A stretch of 64,000 nt of DNA from Filimonas zeae. Its GTDB lineage: Bacteria > Bacteroidota > Bacteroidia > Chitinophagales > Chitinophagaceae. This document shows positions 23,668-32,600 of the stretch, piece after piece. The notes beneath the pieces are model-generated. The model saw only the letters and a program-made list of their open reading frames with translations, was not told the origin of the DNA and made no database searches. The translations under genes and the position numbers were made by a program. Each line of letters opens with the position of its first letter. Position 1 is the first letter of the stretch. The stretch covers positions 14,150 to 78,149 of the forward strand of contig NZ_BMIB01000005.1 of assembly GCF_014641615.1 (NCBI RefSeq), read 5' to 3'.

Positions 23668-24687
23668 ATGAAAAACAGCATACTCTTTTCTCCGTATACT
23701 ATCAGAAATATTACCCTGAAAAACAGGATCGTAATGTCGCCCATGTGTATGTATTCTGTTACTGCCAAAGATGGCAAGCCTAACAACTGGCATTATACAC
23801 ATTACACCAGCCGGGCCGTTGGGCAAACAGGCCTCATTATTACCGAAGCCAGTGCTGTTACGCCGGAAGGCCGTATATCCTATCAGGATATGGGTATCTG
23901 GAGTGATGAGCACATACCCGGCTTACAACATCTGGTACAACTGGTACATGAACAGGGCGCCCATATAGGTATACAACTGGCGCATGCCGGCCGTAAAGCT
24001 ATGCTGGATGAAGCACCGTTAGCACCCAGTGCCATTGCTTTTGAAGGCATGAAAACGCCGGAAGCATTAAGCAAAGAGAGCATTACCAAACTGGTACAGG
24101 CTTTTCAGCAGGCGGCCCGCCGCGCCAGAGCAGCAGGTATGGATGTAATTGAAATACATGCCGCACACGGCTACCTGATTAATGAATTTCTATCGCCTTT
24201 ATCCAATACCCGTACAGATGAATATGGAGGCAATGCAGACAACCGGTACCGTTTTTTAGGAGAAGTGATAGATGCCGTACGTAAAGAGTGGGATGGCCCG
24301 CTGTTCTGCCGTATTTCCGCCAATGAATATACAGAAGGCGGCACAGACATGGCAACCTTTATACACTACGCACAACGTATGAAGGAGCAGGGCGTAGATC
24401 TGATAGATTGCAGTTCGGGCGGTGTTGTACCGGCTACCATTAATGCTTACCCCGGTTACCAGGTACCCGCTGCAGATGCCATACGTAAAGAAGCGGGTAT
24501 AGCCACCGGTGCCGTAGGGCTTATTACTACTGGCACACAGGCAGAAGAAATACTCAGCAACGGCCGTGCAGACCTGGTATTTATTGCCCGGGCTTTACTG
24601 CGCGATCCTTACTGGCCGCGCACTGCCGCTGCTGAGCTGGCGGTACCTATTGCCCCGCCGGAACAATATCTCCGTGGATGGAAATAG
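23668..24687 (+). CDS. NADPH dehydrogenase / old yellow enzyme (YqjM/NamA class)
   Basis: The 339-residue FMN-dependent TIM barrel reduces activated C=C bonds such as those of enones and N-ethylmaleimide. Class-defining features are Cys27 in VMSPMCMYS (the YqjM redox-tuning Cys), HAGRKA, and the active-site EIHAAHGYLINEFLSPLSN with the conserved RTDEYGG. The C-terminus retains the DLVFIARALLRDPYWP phosphate-binding region. Its stop codon directly abuts the stop of the convergent nuclease gene (TAG-CTA), with no spacer and no room for a separate terminator. Confidence 0.94.
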   Translation: MKNSILFSPYTIRNITLKNRIVMSPMCMYSVTAKDGKPNNWHYTHYTSRAVGQTGLIITEASAVTPEGRISYQDMGIWSDEHIPGLQHLVQLVHEQGAHIGIQLAHAGRKAMLDEAPLAPSAIAFEGMKTPEALSKESITKLVQAFQQAARRARAAGMDVIEIHAAHGYLINEFLSPLSNTRTDEYGGNADNRYRFLGEVIDAVRKEWDGPLFCRISANEYTEGGTDMATFIHYAQRMKEQGVDLIDCSSGGVVPATINAYPGYQVPAADAIRKEAGIATGAVGLITTGTQAEEILSNGRADLVFIARALLRDPYWPRTAAAELAVPIAPPEQYLRGWK

Positions 24688-26091
24688 CTAGTCCAATCCA
24701 AATACTTCGTGTTGTGCAGGTACTTCCACGTCTTTAAAGCCTTTCTTCAACAGACGGCTCTGGAACTCTACCTGCACATCATATTCACCATGTACAATAA
24801 ACAGCTTCTTCACATCACGCGGATGCTGACAGGCCAGAAACTGACACAGGTCATCGTAGTCGCCATGGGCACTCATGCTGCGCATAATGCCCACCTCAGC
24901 CTCCATCTTATAGTAGTCGCCAAAAATGCGCACTTCCTTATCGCCGGCCATTAAATGGCCCCCCAGCGAACGTGGTTCGCAATACCCCACCAGTAATACC
25001 GTATTGGCAGCATTGCCAATATTATTCATAATATGATGCTTTACGCGTCCTGCATCCGCCATGCCGCTGGCGGCGATGATGATACAGGGCTCCTGCTTAA
25101 AGTTCAGCATCTTGCTATCATCTACTGTTTTAATAAACTGCATGCCCGGAAACTCAAACGGATCATCATCTATCTTCAGTATCTTCTGAATGCGGGTGTT
25201 AAAGGTTTCCGGATGGCTTTTCACCACCTCTGTAGCCTCGCGGCTTAACGGGCTATCTACATATACCGGCACGGCAGGTAAACGTTTTTCCAGGCTCAAC
25301 TGGTTCAGAAAATACAAAATCTCCTGGGTACGGCCTACGCTAAACGCGGGAATAATCAACTTACCCTTCTTTTGCACACAGGTTTTCTCAATCCATTCCA
25401 GCAACTGCTCCGGCGTATTAAACACATCTTCGTGCAGGCTGTTGCCATACGTGCTTTCCAGAATAATATAGTCTGCCTGCGGAAATACTTCCGGCGAGCG
25501 TAAAATAACATCACGGTACCGGCCCACATCGCCACTAAAGCTTACCTGCGTGGTTTCTTTACCCTCGTTGATGCGCAGGTGCACGGCGGCGCTGCCAATA
25601 ATATGTCCGGCATCTGTAAACAATACTTCCAGGCCTTTTTCTATCTCAACCCACTTACCGTAATCCACCGGCACAAACAAAGGCAGCGTGCGGTTTACAT
25701 CCGCTTCTGTATACAAAGGTTCTATGGGCGGCAGGTGTTGTTTAGCGCGTTTTTTATTAATAAACTTCGCATCATCACGCTGAATGTCAGCAGAATCATA
25801 CAACAGTATTTCCGCCAGGTCTCTGGAGGCGGCAGTACAGAATATCTTACCGTTAAAGCCATCCCTTACCAGTTTGGGTACCAGCCCGCAATGATCAATA
25901 TGTGCGTGAGATAGCAACAGGTATTTAATATCAGCGGGCTCAAAACCAAAGTTGCCATTCAGGGCATCAGTGTCTTTACCCATGCCCTGGAACAAACCGC
26001 AATCAAACAGAATCTTAGTTCCGTTATTCAGCGTAAGCAGGTGTTTAGAGCCGGTAACCGTACGGGCGGCCCCATGAAATGCAAGCTTCAT
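24688..26091 (-). CDS. MBL-fold, beta-CASP RNA-processing nuclease
   Basis: The 467-residue protein belongs to the CPSF73-like group of bacterial metallo-beta-lactamases. The metal-binding motif is His62-x-His64-x-Asp66-His67 in LLSHAHIDHCG. Further ligands are in TDAGHIIGSAAVH and SFSGDVGR. The beta-CASP cap follows (GRTQEILYFLNQL, ASGMADAGR), and the Zn-dependent metallo-hydrolase RNA-specificity domain with MSAHGDYDDL and FIVHGEYD lies at the end. It should cleave RNA in the cytosol. It starts 6 bases after the stop of the upstream papain-like gene, so the two share a transcript. Confidence 0.93.
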   Translation of the reverse strand: MKLAFHGAARTVTGSKHLLTLNNGTKILFDCGLFQGMGKDTDALNGNFGFEPADIKYLLLSHAHIDHCGLVPKLVRDGFNGKIFCTAASRDLAEILLYDSADIQRDDAKFINKKRAKQHLPPIEPLYTEADVNRTLPLFVPVDYGKWVEIEKGLEVLFTDAGHIIGSAAVHLRINEGKETTQVSFSGDVGRYRDVILRSPEVFPQADYIILESTYGNSLHEDVFNTPEQLLEWIEKTCVQKKGKLIIPAFSVGRTQEILYFLNQLSLEKRLPAVPVYVDSPLSREATEVVKSHPETFNTRIQKILKIDDDPFEFPGMQFIKTVDDSKMLNFKQEPCIIIAASGMADAGRVKHHIMNNIGNAANTVLLVGYCEPRSLGGHLMAGDKEVRIFGDYYKMEAEVGIMRSMSAHGDYDDLCQFLACQHPRDVKKLFIVHGEYDVQVEFQSRLLKKGFKDVEVPAQHEVFGLD

Positions 26092-26097
26092 CGTTAT

Positions 26098-27678
26098 TTA
26101 CTGTTTTTCAATTTCTACAATGCTTACTACCGCACTCTTTTCAGCTGCAGTAGCTTCAAAATGAATTACCCCTTCGGGTGTGCTGTTAAAAGGCACATTG
26201 CTGATACTTTGTGCCCGTACGGCCCTTTGTACAGCTGCTGCAAAACCCGCACTGCGGTTGGTGTTCACCTTCTGGTTTACATCAAATATTTCCAGCGGCT
26301 CTTTACTTACAATTACCGCTATGTAATCTTTATTCCCAATAGAATCGGCCTGCATGCTCATACCCCGTGGAAACAGGCGGTAACCGGTAATACCGCAATA
26401 AGGAGAGAATTTGGTTTTGGAAGGATCGTCTTTTACAGGGTAGGGAAACAACACATAGCTACTGCCATCTGTTTCCATACCCAGTACATATACATAACAG
26501 GCAATATTATTCTTTACCTCCATTTTAAAGGTAGTGCCTTTGGGTAACGATTGCACTGTGCTGAATACATTACCACCATTGCTACGCAATGGTATATATT
26601 GTTTGGTTTTGGCATGTACCAGGCCAATATTACAATCCAGATGTTCACTGGCTGCAGTGCCGGATTTAGGCATGTTGTTTAAGCCATATGCTTCACGCAC
26701 AAAACGCTTAAAGTCGTTATACTTTACCCAGCCAATACCATTCTTACCCCAGGCCTGTCCCCAGCTGTTCATAATCTGAAAAGCACCGCCTTCCTTACGG
26801 TCGTCATACCCTATTACGCACATCGCATGGCCGCCAAAGCCCATCTGCGAGTAATCTTCATCATTCGGGTGCCATACCTCCTGCCCCATCATACCCTGCA
26901 TAAAAGAGCCGCCCACCATCATACCAATTACTACAGGTACGTCTTTAGCCAGATGTTCTTTAATAGCATGCAGGTCTATGTTATTAATTTTATCACCATC
27001 CGTAAGGCGTGTAAAGCCCAGCATACGGTGGTCTGCCGCTTCCTGCTTTAACGCACCGGAAGGCTGGCGGGTACAATCATTTTCATCATACGGAAAATCA
27101 TTAAAAGGTACCGCCCCCACTTTGGTCATGTTTTCCATGGCCCGTATAATATAACTGCCCTGGCAGCCATCCAGCCCAATCTGGTTATACATAAACGATG
27201 GACTGAAAGCAGTCTGATCGGGATTAGCACCCGTACTGGTAGCTTCCAGTATAGAACGCGCGGCATACGCACTGCTCCAGGCAACACAGCTGCCCTGTTT
27301 TCCCTGGTCTTTCCGTTGCGGACAAAATCTTTCCAGCGAAACGGCTTCGGGCAGGGCATTTTTACCCACATCCAGGCCTTCATAAATCTCCGCTTTGTTA
27401 AACTGCCTGGGGTCCAGCACACCACCGGTAGCAAACCCTGCTTCCTGCTGGTTACCATCGCCGCTCATCATACCAGAGCAGCCGCCACGCAGGTACATAA
27501 AGCCACCTATGGCCAGCACCACCACCAGCAAAATGGGTTTACGAATCAATAGCATCAGCAACGGCAATAGCATACCACCGCCGCCACCACCACCGGGAAA
27601 ACGGCCACCGCCGCCGCCGGAATTGTCGTTACTATTGTCTGAACGATCATCCGGATCATCCACCATTCTTATAGGCAT
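26098..27678 (-). CDS. Membrane-anchored papain-like (C1) cysteine peptidase with DUF4384-like tail
   Basis: The start at 27678 (MPIRMVDDPDD, 526 residues) is preferred to an upstream ATG at 27750, which overlaps the terminator of the preceding gene. The N-terminus is acidic and Gly-rich (about residues 18-35), then comes one membrane helix (about 36-63), so the catalytic part faces the periplasm. The C1 domain has the nucleophile Cys131 in DQGKQGSCVAW, His284 in GFGGHAMCVIGYDD and Asn304 in IMNSWGQAWG. The last 150 residues resemble DUF4384, with CYVYVLGMETDGSSYVLFPYP. Papain-like enzymes of this kind are scarce in bacteria; the substrate is unknown. Confidence 0.87.
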   Translation of the reverse strand: MPIRMVDDPDDRSDNSNDNSGGGGGRFPGGGGGGGMLLPLLMLLIRKPILLVVVLAIGGFMYLRGGCSGMMSGDGNQQEAGFATGGVLDPRQFNKAEIYEGLDVGKNALPEAVSLERFCPQRKDQGKQGSCVAWSSAYAARSILEATSTGANPDQTAFSPSFMYNQIGLDGCQGSYIIRAMENMTKVGAVPFNDFPYDENDCTRQPSGALKQEAADHRMLGFTRLTDGDKINNIDLHAIKEHLAKDVPVVIGMMVGGSFMQGMMGQEVWHPNDEDYSQMGFGGHAMCVIGYDDRKEGGAFQIMNSWGQAWGKNGIGWVKYNDFKRFVREAYGLNNMPKSGTAASEHLDCNIGLVHAKTKQYIPLRSNGGNVFSTVQSLPKGTTFKMEVKNNIACYVYVLGMETDGSSYVLFPYPVKDDPSKTKFSPYCGITGYRLFPRGMSMQADSIGNKDYIAVIVSKEPLEIFDVNQKVNTNRSAGFAAAVQRAVRAQSISNVPFNSTPEGVIHFEATAAEKSAVVSIVEIEKQ

Positions 27679-27751
27679 AAAAGAAATTTTTGTTAAAGCA
27701 AAATAGGTATTTCTTACAATCAAATGGTATACCTGATTGCCTGAAAACAAA

Positions 27752-27778
27752 AACCGGCCGGGATAATCCCTGCCGGTT
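27752..27778 (-). terminator. Terminator of the outer-membrane barrel gene
   Basis: The stem AACCGGC-a-GGGAT / ATCCC-g-GCCGGTT, read on the minus strand, is followed by TTTGTTTT. It separates the barrel gene (ending at 27817) from the papain-like gene. Confidence 0.8.
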
Positions 27779-27816
27779 CTTTTATAGCTGAAATGAACGA
27801 TTGATGTTATGCGTTT

Positions 27817-28392
27817 TTAGATGCCTAACCCGTAAGCAACCCTTACCCCAAAGAAGTTGTTACTGCTGCCCACACTGCTGAGTTTAGACATGCTTTCAAA
27901 CTTCACACCTGCATCCAGATAGTTGTTTTTTCCAATTGGAATAAGGTAACCCACCTGTGGACTGTATACAAATACAGCTGATTTATTGGCGGCTACTTCA
28001 TCTTTATTGGATAAGAAGCTAACACCTGCTGCACCCTGTACATACAGATTTTTATAAGGATAAAACTTAAGACCTGCTTTTACCGGTATCAGCTTCATAT
28101 TGTTTAAACCCGGCACATCATCTTTGGCAAAAAAGTTATTGTAGCCTGCATTTAACAGTAGGTACAGCGACTTGTTTACAACGGGCATCTCTGCCTGTAC
28201 AGAACCACCCAGCGACCAATCGTAAGCATTTTTAAGTTTACCAACCGGCAAGCCTGCTTCGGGGCCTACGCTGAGTAATACGCCGGATGGACGGCTTCCG
28301 TTTGCTGTGTTAGTAGTTTGTGCATAGGTGCCTGCAACGGCGGCAAGTAATAAGGAGAGTGTAACTGCTCCACTTTTCAATAAACGTTTCAT
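27817..28392 (-). CDS. Outer-membrane beta-barrel protein (OmpA/OmpX-like)
   Basis: The 191-residue protein has a signal peptide (about 1-24, ending TYAQ) and a mature part of alternating amphipathic strands, closing with NNFFGVRVAYGLGI, a typical barrel C-terminus. It fits the small Bacteroidota outer-membrane beta-barrel family (8 strands). Function unknown. An AraC regulator gene lies upstream in the same direction. Between them are a promoter with a good -7 box and two direct repeats 21 bp apart, so expression is probably AraC-dependent. Confidence 0.8.
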   Translation of the reverse strand: MKRLLKSGAVTLSLLLAAVAGTYAQTTNTANGSRPSGVLLSVGPEAGLPVGKLKNAYDWSLGGSVQAEMPVVNKSLYLLLNAGYNNFFAKDDVPGLNNMKLIPVKAGLKFYPYKNLYVQGAAGVSFLSNKDEVAANKSAVFVYSPQVGYLIPIGKNNYLDAGVKFESMSKLSSVGSSNNFFGVRVAYGLGI

Positions 28393-28480
28393 CTTGTGTT
28401 TCTTTAAATAATTTCTGTAATAATTCCTTTCTGCTATTTGTTCATCATCAATCGTGTGTTAGCTATGTGGTTTGATAACT

Positions 28481-28513
28481 CAAAGGTAGTATGGTGCTTT
28501 AGCCGGGGCAATG
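28481..28513 (-). promoter_or_regulatory. Promoter of the outer-membrane barrel gene
   Basis: On the minus strand TACCTTTG (28481-28488) matches the TAnnTTTG -7 box. A TTG lies about 20 bases upstream (around 28509-28511) at the expected -33 spacing. The start codon is 89 bases downstream of the -7 box. Confidence 0.6.
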
Positions 28514-28516
28514 CCA

Positions 28517-28549
28517 ATTTTCCGGTTAAATGAACCGATTTTCCGGTAA
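28517..28549. promoter_or_regulatory. Two direct repeats, probable AraC-type activator site
   Basis: On the plus strand, ATTTTCCGGT occurs at 28517 and again at 28538. Extended to 15 bases the copies differ at only two positions on the minus strand. Spacing is 21 bp, two helical turns, as expected for an AraC-family protein. The pair sits just upstream of the -33 region of the barrel gene and just after the araC-type gene. Confidence 0.6.
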
Positions 28550-28552
28550 CTG

Positions 28553-29470
28553 TTATGCAGCCGTATCCGGCAGCATCAGTTCTTTCTTTACTTCAGAAGG
28601 ATTGTAGCCAGCCACCTGTTTAAAAAAACGGCTGAAGTGAGAAGGTGTATCAAAATGCAGCTGATCTGCCACTTCTTTTACCGTAGCCTGTGTATACTGC
28701 AACAGATAAGCCGCTTCCCGGCAAATTCTGCGGTGAATAATATGCAGGGCAGATTCACCCGTTTCATTCCGCACCAGCTCGCTCAGGTATTTGGGCGATA
28801 CATGCAGCAGCGAAGCATACTCCTGCACCGTTCGCAAATCAGTAAACTTTTCATCTACCAGCCTGCGGTATTCCTGTGCCAGCTGTGCACTGCGGGTAAC
28901 TGGTTTTACACTACGCACTGTGTTGGCAGTATGCAAACGTTGCACTTCGTACAGCAACTCCAGCAATTGCAGGCGAAGAATGGGCAGCGCATAACCATCT
29001 TCTTTATGGCACTCCTCATACATACGGCGCATTACATCTTCTACTACCCGCGCATTCTCTGGCAGCAAACTAACCGCTTCTGCTTCGCTCAGCAGCAGTT
29101 GTTCCAGCACACCTTGTTTCAGCACCGCTTCATCCAGAAATTCTTTTTTAAAAAGTATGCAGTATAACAGCAGGTCTTCTGTTCCATGTACATAACCGTA
29201 ACGGTAGTTGGGAGGAATCATAAAAAAACTACCAGGTTGTACTGCCACCTGTGTTTCATCCATCAGCATCGTGCCCTGCCCCCGCATACAAACGGCCAGT
29301 ATATAATGGTCTGTTTTAACCGGGCCGCCAACTGGCAAAACTCCTTCCGCTGCAAGCAGTGCAAAATACGGATGCTGACCGTGTGGCCACGCTGATTGGG
29401 AAATTGTAACCTTTTTGGAGTACCAGGCAATGCTTTCTGCTATTGTTTCCATCTTCTCTCTTCTGTTCAT
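28553..29470 (-). CDS. AraC family transcriptional regulator
   Basis: The 305-residue protein has an N-terminal cupin domain (about 20-160; VAVQPGSFFMIPPNYRYGYVHG region) and a C-terminal double helix-turn-helix (about 200-300). The first HTH is DLRTVQEYASLLHVSPKYLS and the second ends in the AraC signature with PSHFSRFFKQVAGYNPSEVKKE. An internal Met at 29452 (METIAES) is an equally plausible start. A minus-strand -7 box is at 29507-29514. It probably activates the neighbouring barrel gene through the two direct repeats. The cupin ligand is unknown. Confidence 0.92.
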   Translation of the reverse strand: MNRREKMETIAESIAWYSKKVTISQSAWPHGQHPYFALLAAEGVLPVGGPVKTDHYILAVCMRGQGTMLMDETQVAVQPGSFFMIPPNYRYGYVHGTEDLLLYCILFKKEFLDEAVLKQGVLEQLLLSEAEAVSLLPENARVVEDVMRRMYEECHKEDGYALPILRLQLLELLYEVQRLHTANTVRSVKPVTRSAQLAQEYRRLVDEKFTDLRTVQEYASLLHVSPKYLSELVRNETGESALHIIHRRICREAAYLLQYTQATVKEVADQLHFDTPSHFSRFFKQVAGYNPSEVKKELMLPDTAA

Positions 29471-29506
29471 ACGCCCTATTCTAATCAGTCAATCATTAGT
29501 CCGGGG

Positions 29507-29514
29507 CAAAATTA
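29507..29514 (-). promoter_or_regulatory. -7 box of the AraC-type regulator gene
   Basis: The minus strand reads TAATTTTG, an exact TAnnTTTG match, 36 bases upstream of the annotated start codon. Confidence 0.5.
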
Positions 29515-29625
29515 AGTGTGCTCCTTGTTATGAAAAACCTTTTTCTGTTGTGTAAACCACGGCAGCAGTGGTATATATTTCTTAATTTCCCGCCATCCTT
29601 TACTCAAAAACAAGATCTCAGGCGT

Positions 29626-32600
29626 ATGAAAACACAATGGATAGTCATTGCAGGTTTGTTTGTAATGATCCTCGCAGGCTGTAACAGCAAGAAAAAGCTG
29701 GTAGCCGTTGATCCATCTTTCAGTCAGTATGTTAACGCATACAGTGCAGGGGTGATCTCTAAAAAATCCCCCATCCGCATTCAGCTGGCGGCCGATGCGC
29801 AGGTAACGCACACCTTAAACGAAACCATTAAAGAAAAGCTGTTCAGCTTCTCCCCCGCGGTAGAGGGCAAAGCGTACTGGACAGACGCGCGTACCATTGA
29901 GTTTAAGCCCGAAAAAGACCTGAAACCGGATGAAATGTATGAGATACATTTTGAGCTGGATAAGGTAATGAAGGTACCCGCCGATTATAAAGACTTTGTA
30001 TTTAATGTTCAGATTATTAAACCGGCTTTTGAAGTATCAGAAAACGGTTTACGTGCGCTGAACAAAACAGATATGAGTTTTAGCGGACAGCTGGTTACTG
30101 CCGATGTGGAAGAAAGCGCCAAAGTGGAAAAACTGTTACAGGCATCGGTAAACGGCAGCAATGCTACCATTGCCTGGCAACACAACGACGCCAATAAAAC
30201 CCACGGCTTTGTTATTAATCCGGTAAAACGCAGCGGCAGCGCAGGCACACTAAAGCTGAGCTGGAACGGCGATGCACTGGGTTCTAAAATACAGGAGACC
30301 AAAGAGATTAACATTCCTGCCATTGGCGATTTTAAAGTAATGAACATACGGGCCGAGCAGGATGAGGAACAATACGCCCTTGTACAATTCAGCGACCCTA
30401 TTACTGTGGGGCAATCGCTGGATGGTTTAATAGGCATCAGCAATCAGGAGCAGCTCAGCTACACCATACTGGGCAGTGAAGTAAAGGTATACAGCTCTGG
30501 CAAGCTGGATGGTGATTATACCGTTGCCGTGCATGAAGGCATAGAAAACCAATGGGGCGAAAAGCTGGAAAAAGCTTTTACTGCCAATGTGTTTTTTGAA
30601 AACCGCATGCCCTCTGTAAAAATTCATGGACGTGGTGAAATACTGCCTAACAGCACCGGTAAACTGGTGCTTCCGTTTGAAGCTACCAATCTGAAAGCGG
30701 TAGACATTTCCATCATAAAAATATTTGAAAACAATATTGGTCAGTTTTTACAGGAGAACAATCTGGGTGGCGGTAATGAACTGCGCCGTGTGGCCCGGCC
30801 ATTGGTACAGGCCACGTTAAAGCTGGATGAAGATGCCGCTTTAAACCTGCACCGTAAAAACCGCTTCTCGCTGGATATTGATAAATATGTACGTACCGAG
30901 CCGGGTGCTATATACCGGGTGTTTATAGGCTTTAAGCCGGAATACAGCCTGTATACCTGTACCCAGGGTACCGATAGCAGCAGCAATGAGGAAGGCGATG
31001 AGGATGAGTATGATTACTACGAAGCCAACCGCAACGGTGGTGATGAGGATGACGCTTTCTGGCGCACCTACGATACCTGGTACCCTTACGGCTACAACTG
31101 GGAGCAACGCGATAACCCCTGCAGCCGCAGCTACTTTAACAAAGAGCGCTTTGCCAGCCGCAACATTCTGGCCAGCAATATTGGCCTTACCGCCAAGCGC
31201 AGCAACAACAACCAACTGTTTGTAGCCGTAAACGACATTATTACCACTAACCCCATGGGTGAGGTGGAATTACAGGTAGTAGACTACCAGCAACAGGTAA
31301 TAGGCAAGGCCAATACTGATAAAGATGGCCTGGCACTGATACCATTAACACGTAAACCCTACCTGCTGATTGCTAAAAAAGGAACTGAAAAAGGTTACCT
31401 GAAACTGGATGATGGCAGCAGCTTACCACTGGGCCGTTTTGATGTGGATGGTGCGGAAGTGAAGAACGGTATTAAGGGCTTTATTTTTGGAGAGCGTGGC
31501 GTATGGCGGCCAGGCGACAGCTTATACCTGAGCTGTATTATACAGGACCGCGACCAGCAGTTACCTAAAGATCACCCGCTGGAACTGGAACTGATATCTC
31601 CACGCGGCCAGTTGTATAAAAGACTGGTACAAACCAATGCAGCCGATGGCTTTAATGTATTCAGAACTGCTACCGATGCAGGGGCCCCTACCGGCAACTG
31701 GTTATGCCGCGTAAAACTGGGTGGTGCTACGTTTGAAAAAAGGTTGAAGATTGAAACCGTAATGCCCAACCGCCTGAAGATTGATCTGGATTTTGCAGGC
31801 ATGGAGGCACTGGGTAAAAACGCTACGGCCAGCGCCACACTCAGCGCCCGCTGGTTGTTTGGTGCTACTGCCGAAAACCTGAAAGCGAGAGTAGATGCGC
31901 AGTTGTACAAAAAATCTACCTCCTTCCCTAAGTTTAAAGATTATGTATTTGATAACCCCACTGCATCTTTTACCACCCAGTCTAAAACCATTTTCGACGG
32001 TGCGTTAAGTGCAGAAGGTAAGGCAGCTATTAACCCCGTATTTGAAAGCGGCGAGCAGGCACCTGGTCAACTACTGGCCAACCTGGTAATAAAAGTATTT
32101 GAGCCCGGTGGCAACTTTAGTATAGACAACGTGGCTATGCCGTTTAACCCCTACAGCAGTTATGCAGGCTTACGTGTACCTGAGGGCGATAAAACATGGG
32201 GCTTTCTGGAAACCGGTAAAAACCATCGTTTTGAACTGGCAGATGTAGATACCAAAGGCGAACCTGTAGCGGGTTCTACAGAACTGAAGCTGGAACTGTA
32301 CAAAATTCAATGGCGCTGGTGGTGGGATAACAGCGGAGATGACCTGAGCAATTTTACCCAGGACACGTATAACAAACTGATAAAAGAAGACGCTGTAACA
32401 TTGTACAATGGACGCGGCTTTTACGACGTTAAAATAGGAGCTGAAAACTATGGCCGTTACCTGTTACTGGTACGGGATACCCGCAGCGGCCACGTTACCG
32501 GCAAAACCTTTTATGCAGATGACTACGGCTGGCAAAGCCGCAGCGGCGGAGATGACAATGCTTCAGCCGCCGCTATGTTATCGTTTACAGCAGAGAAAAA

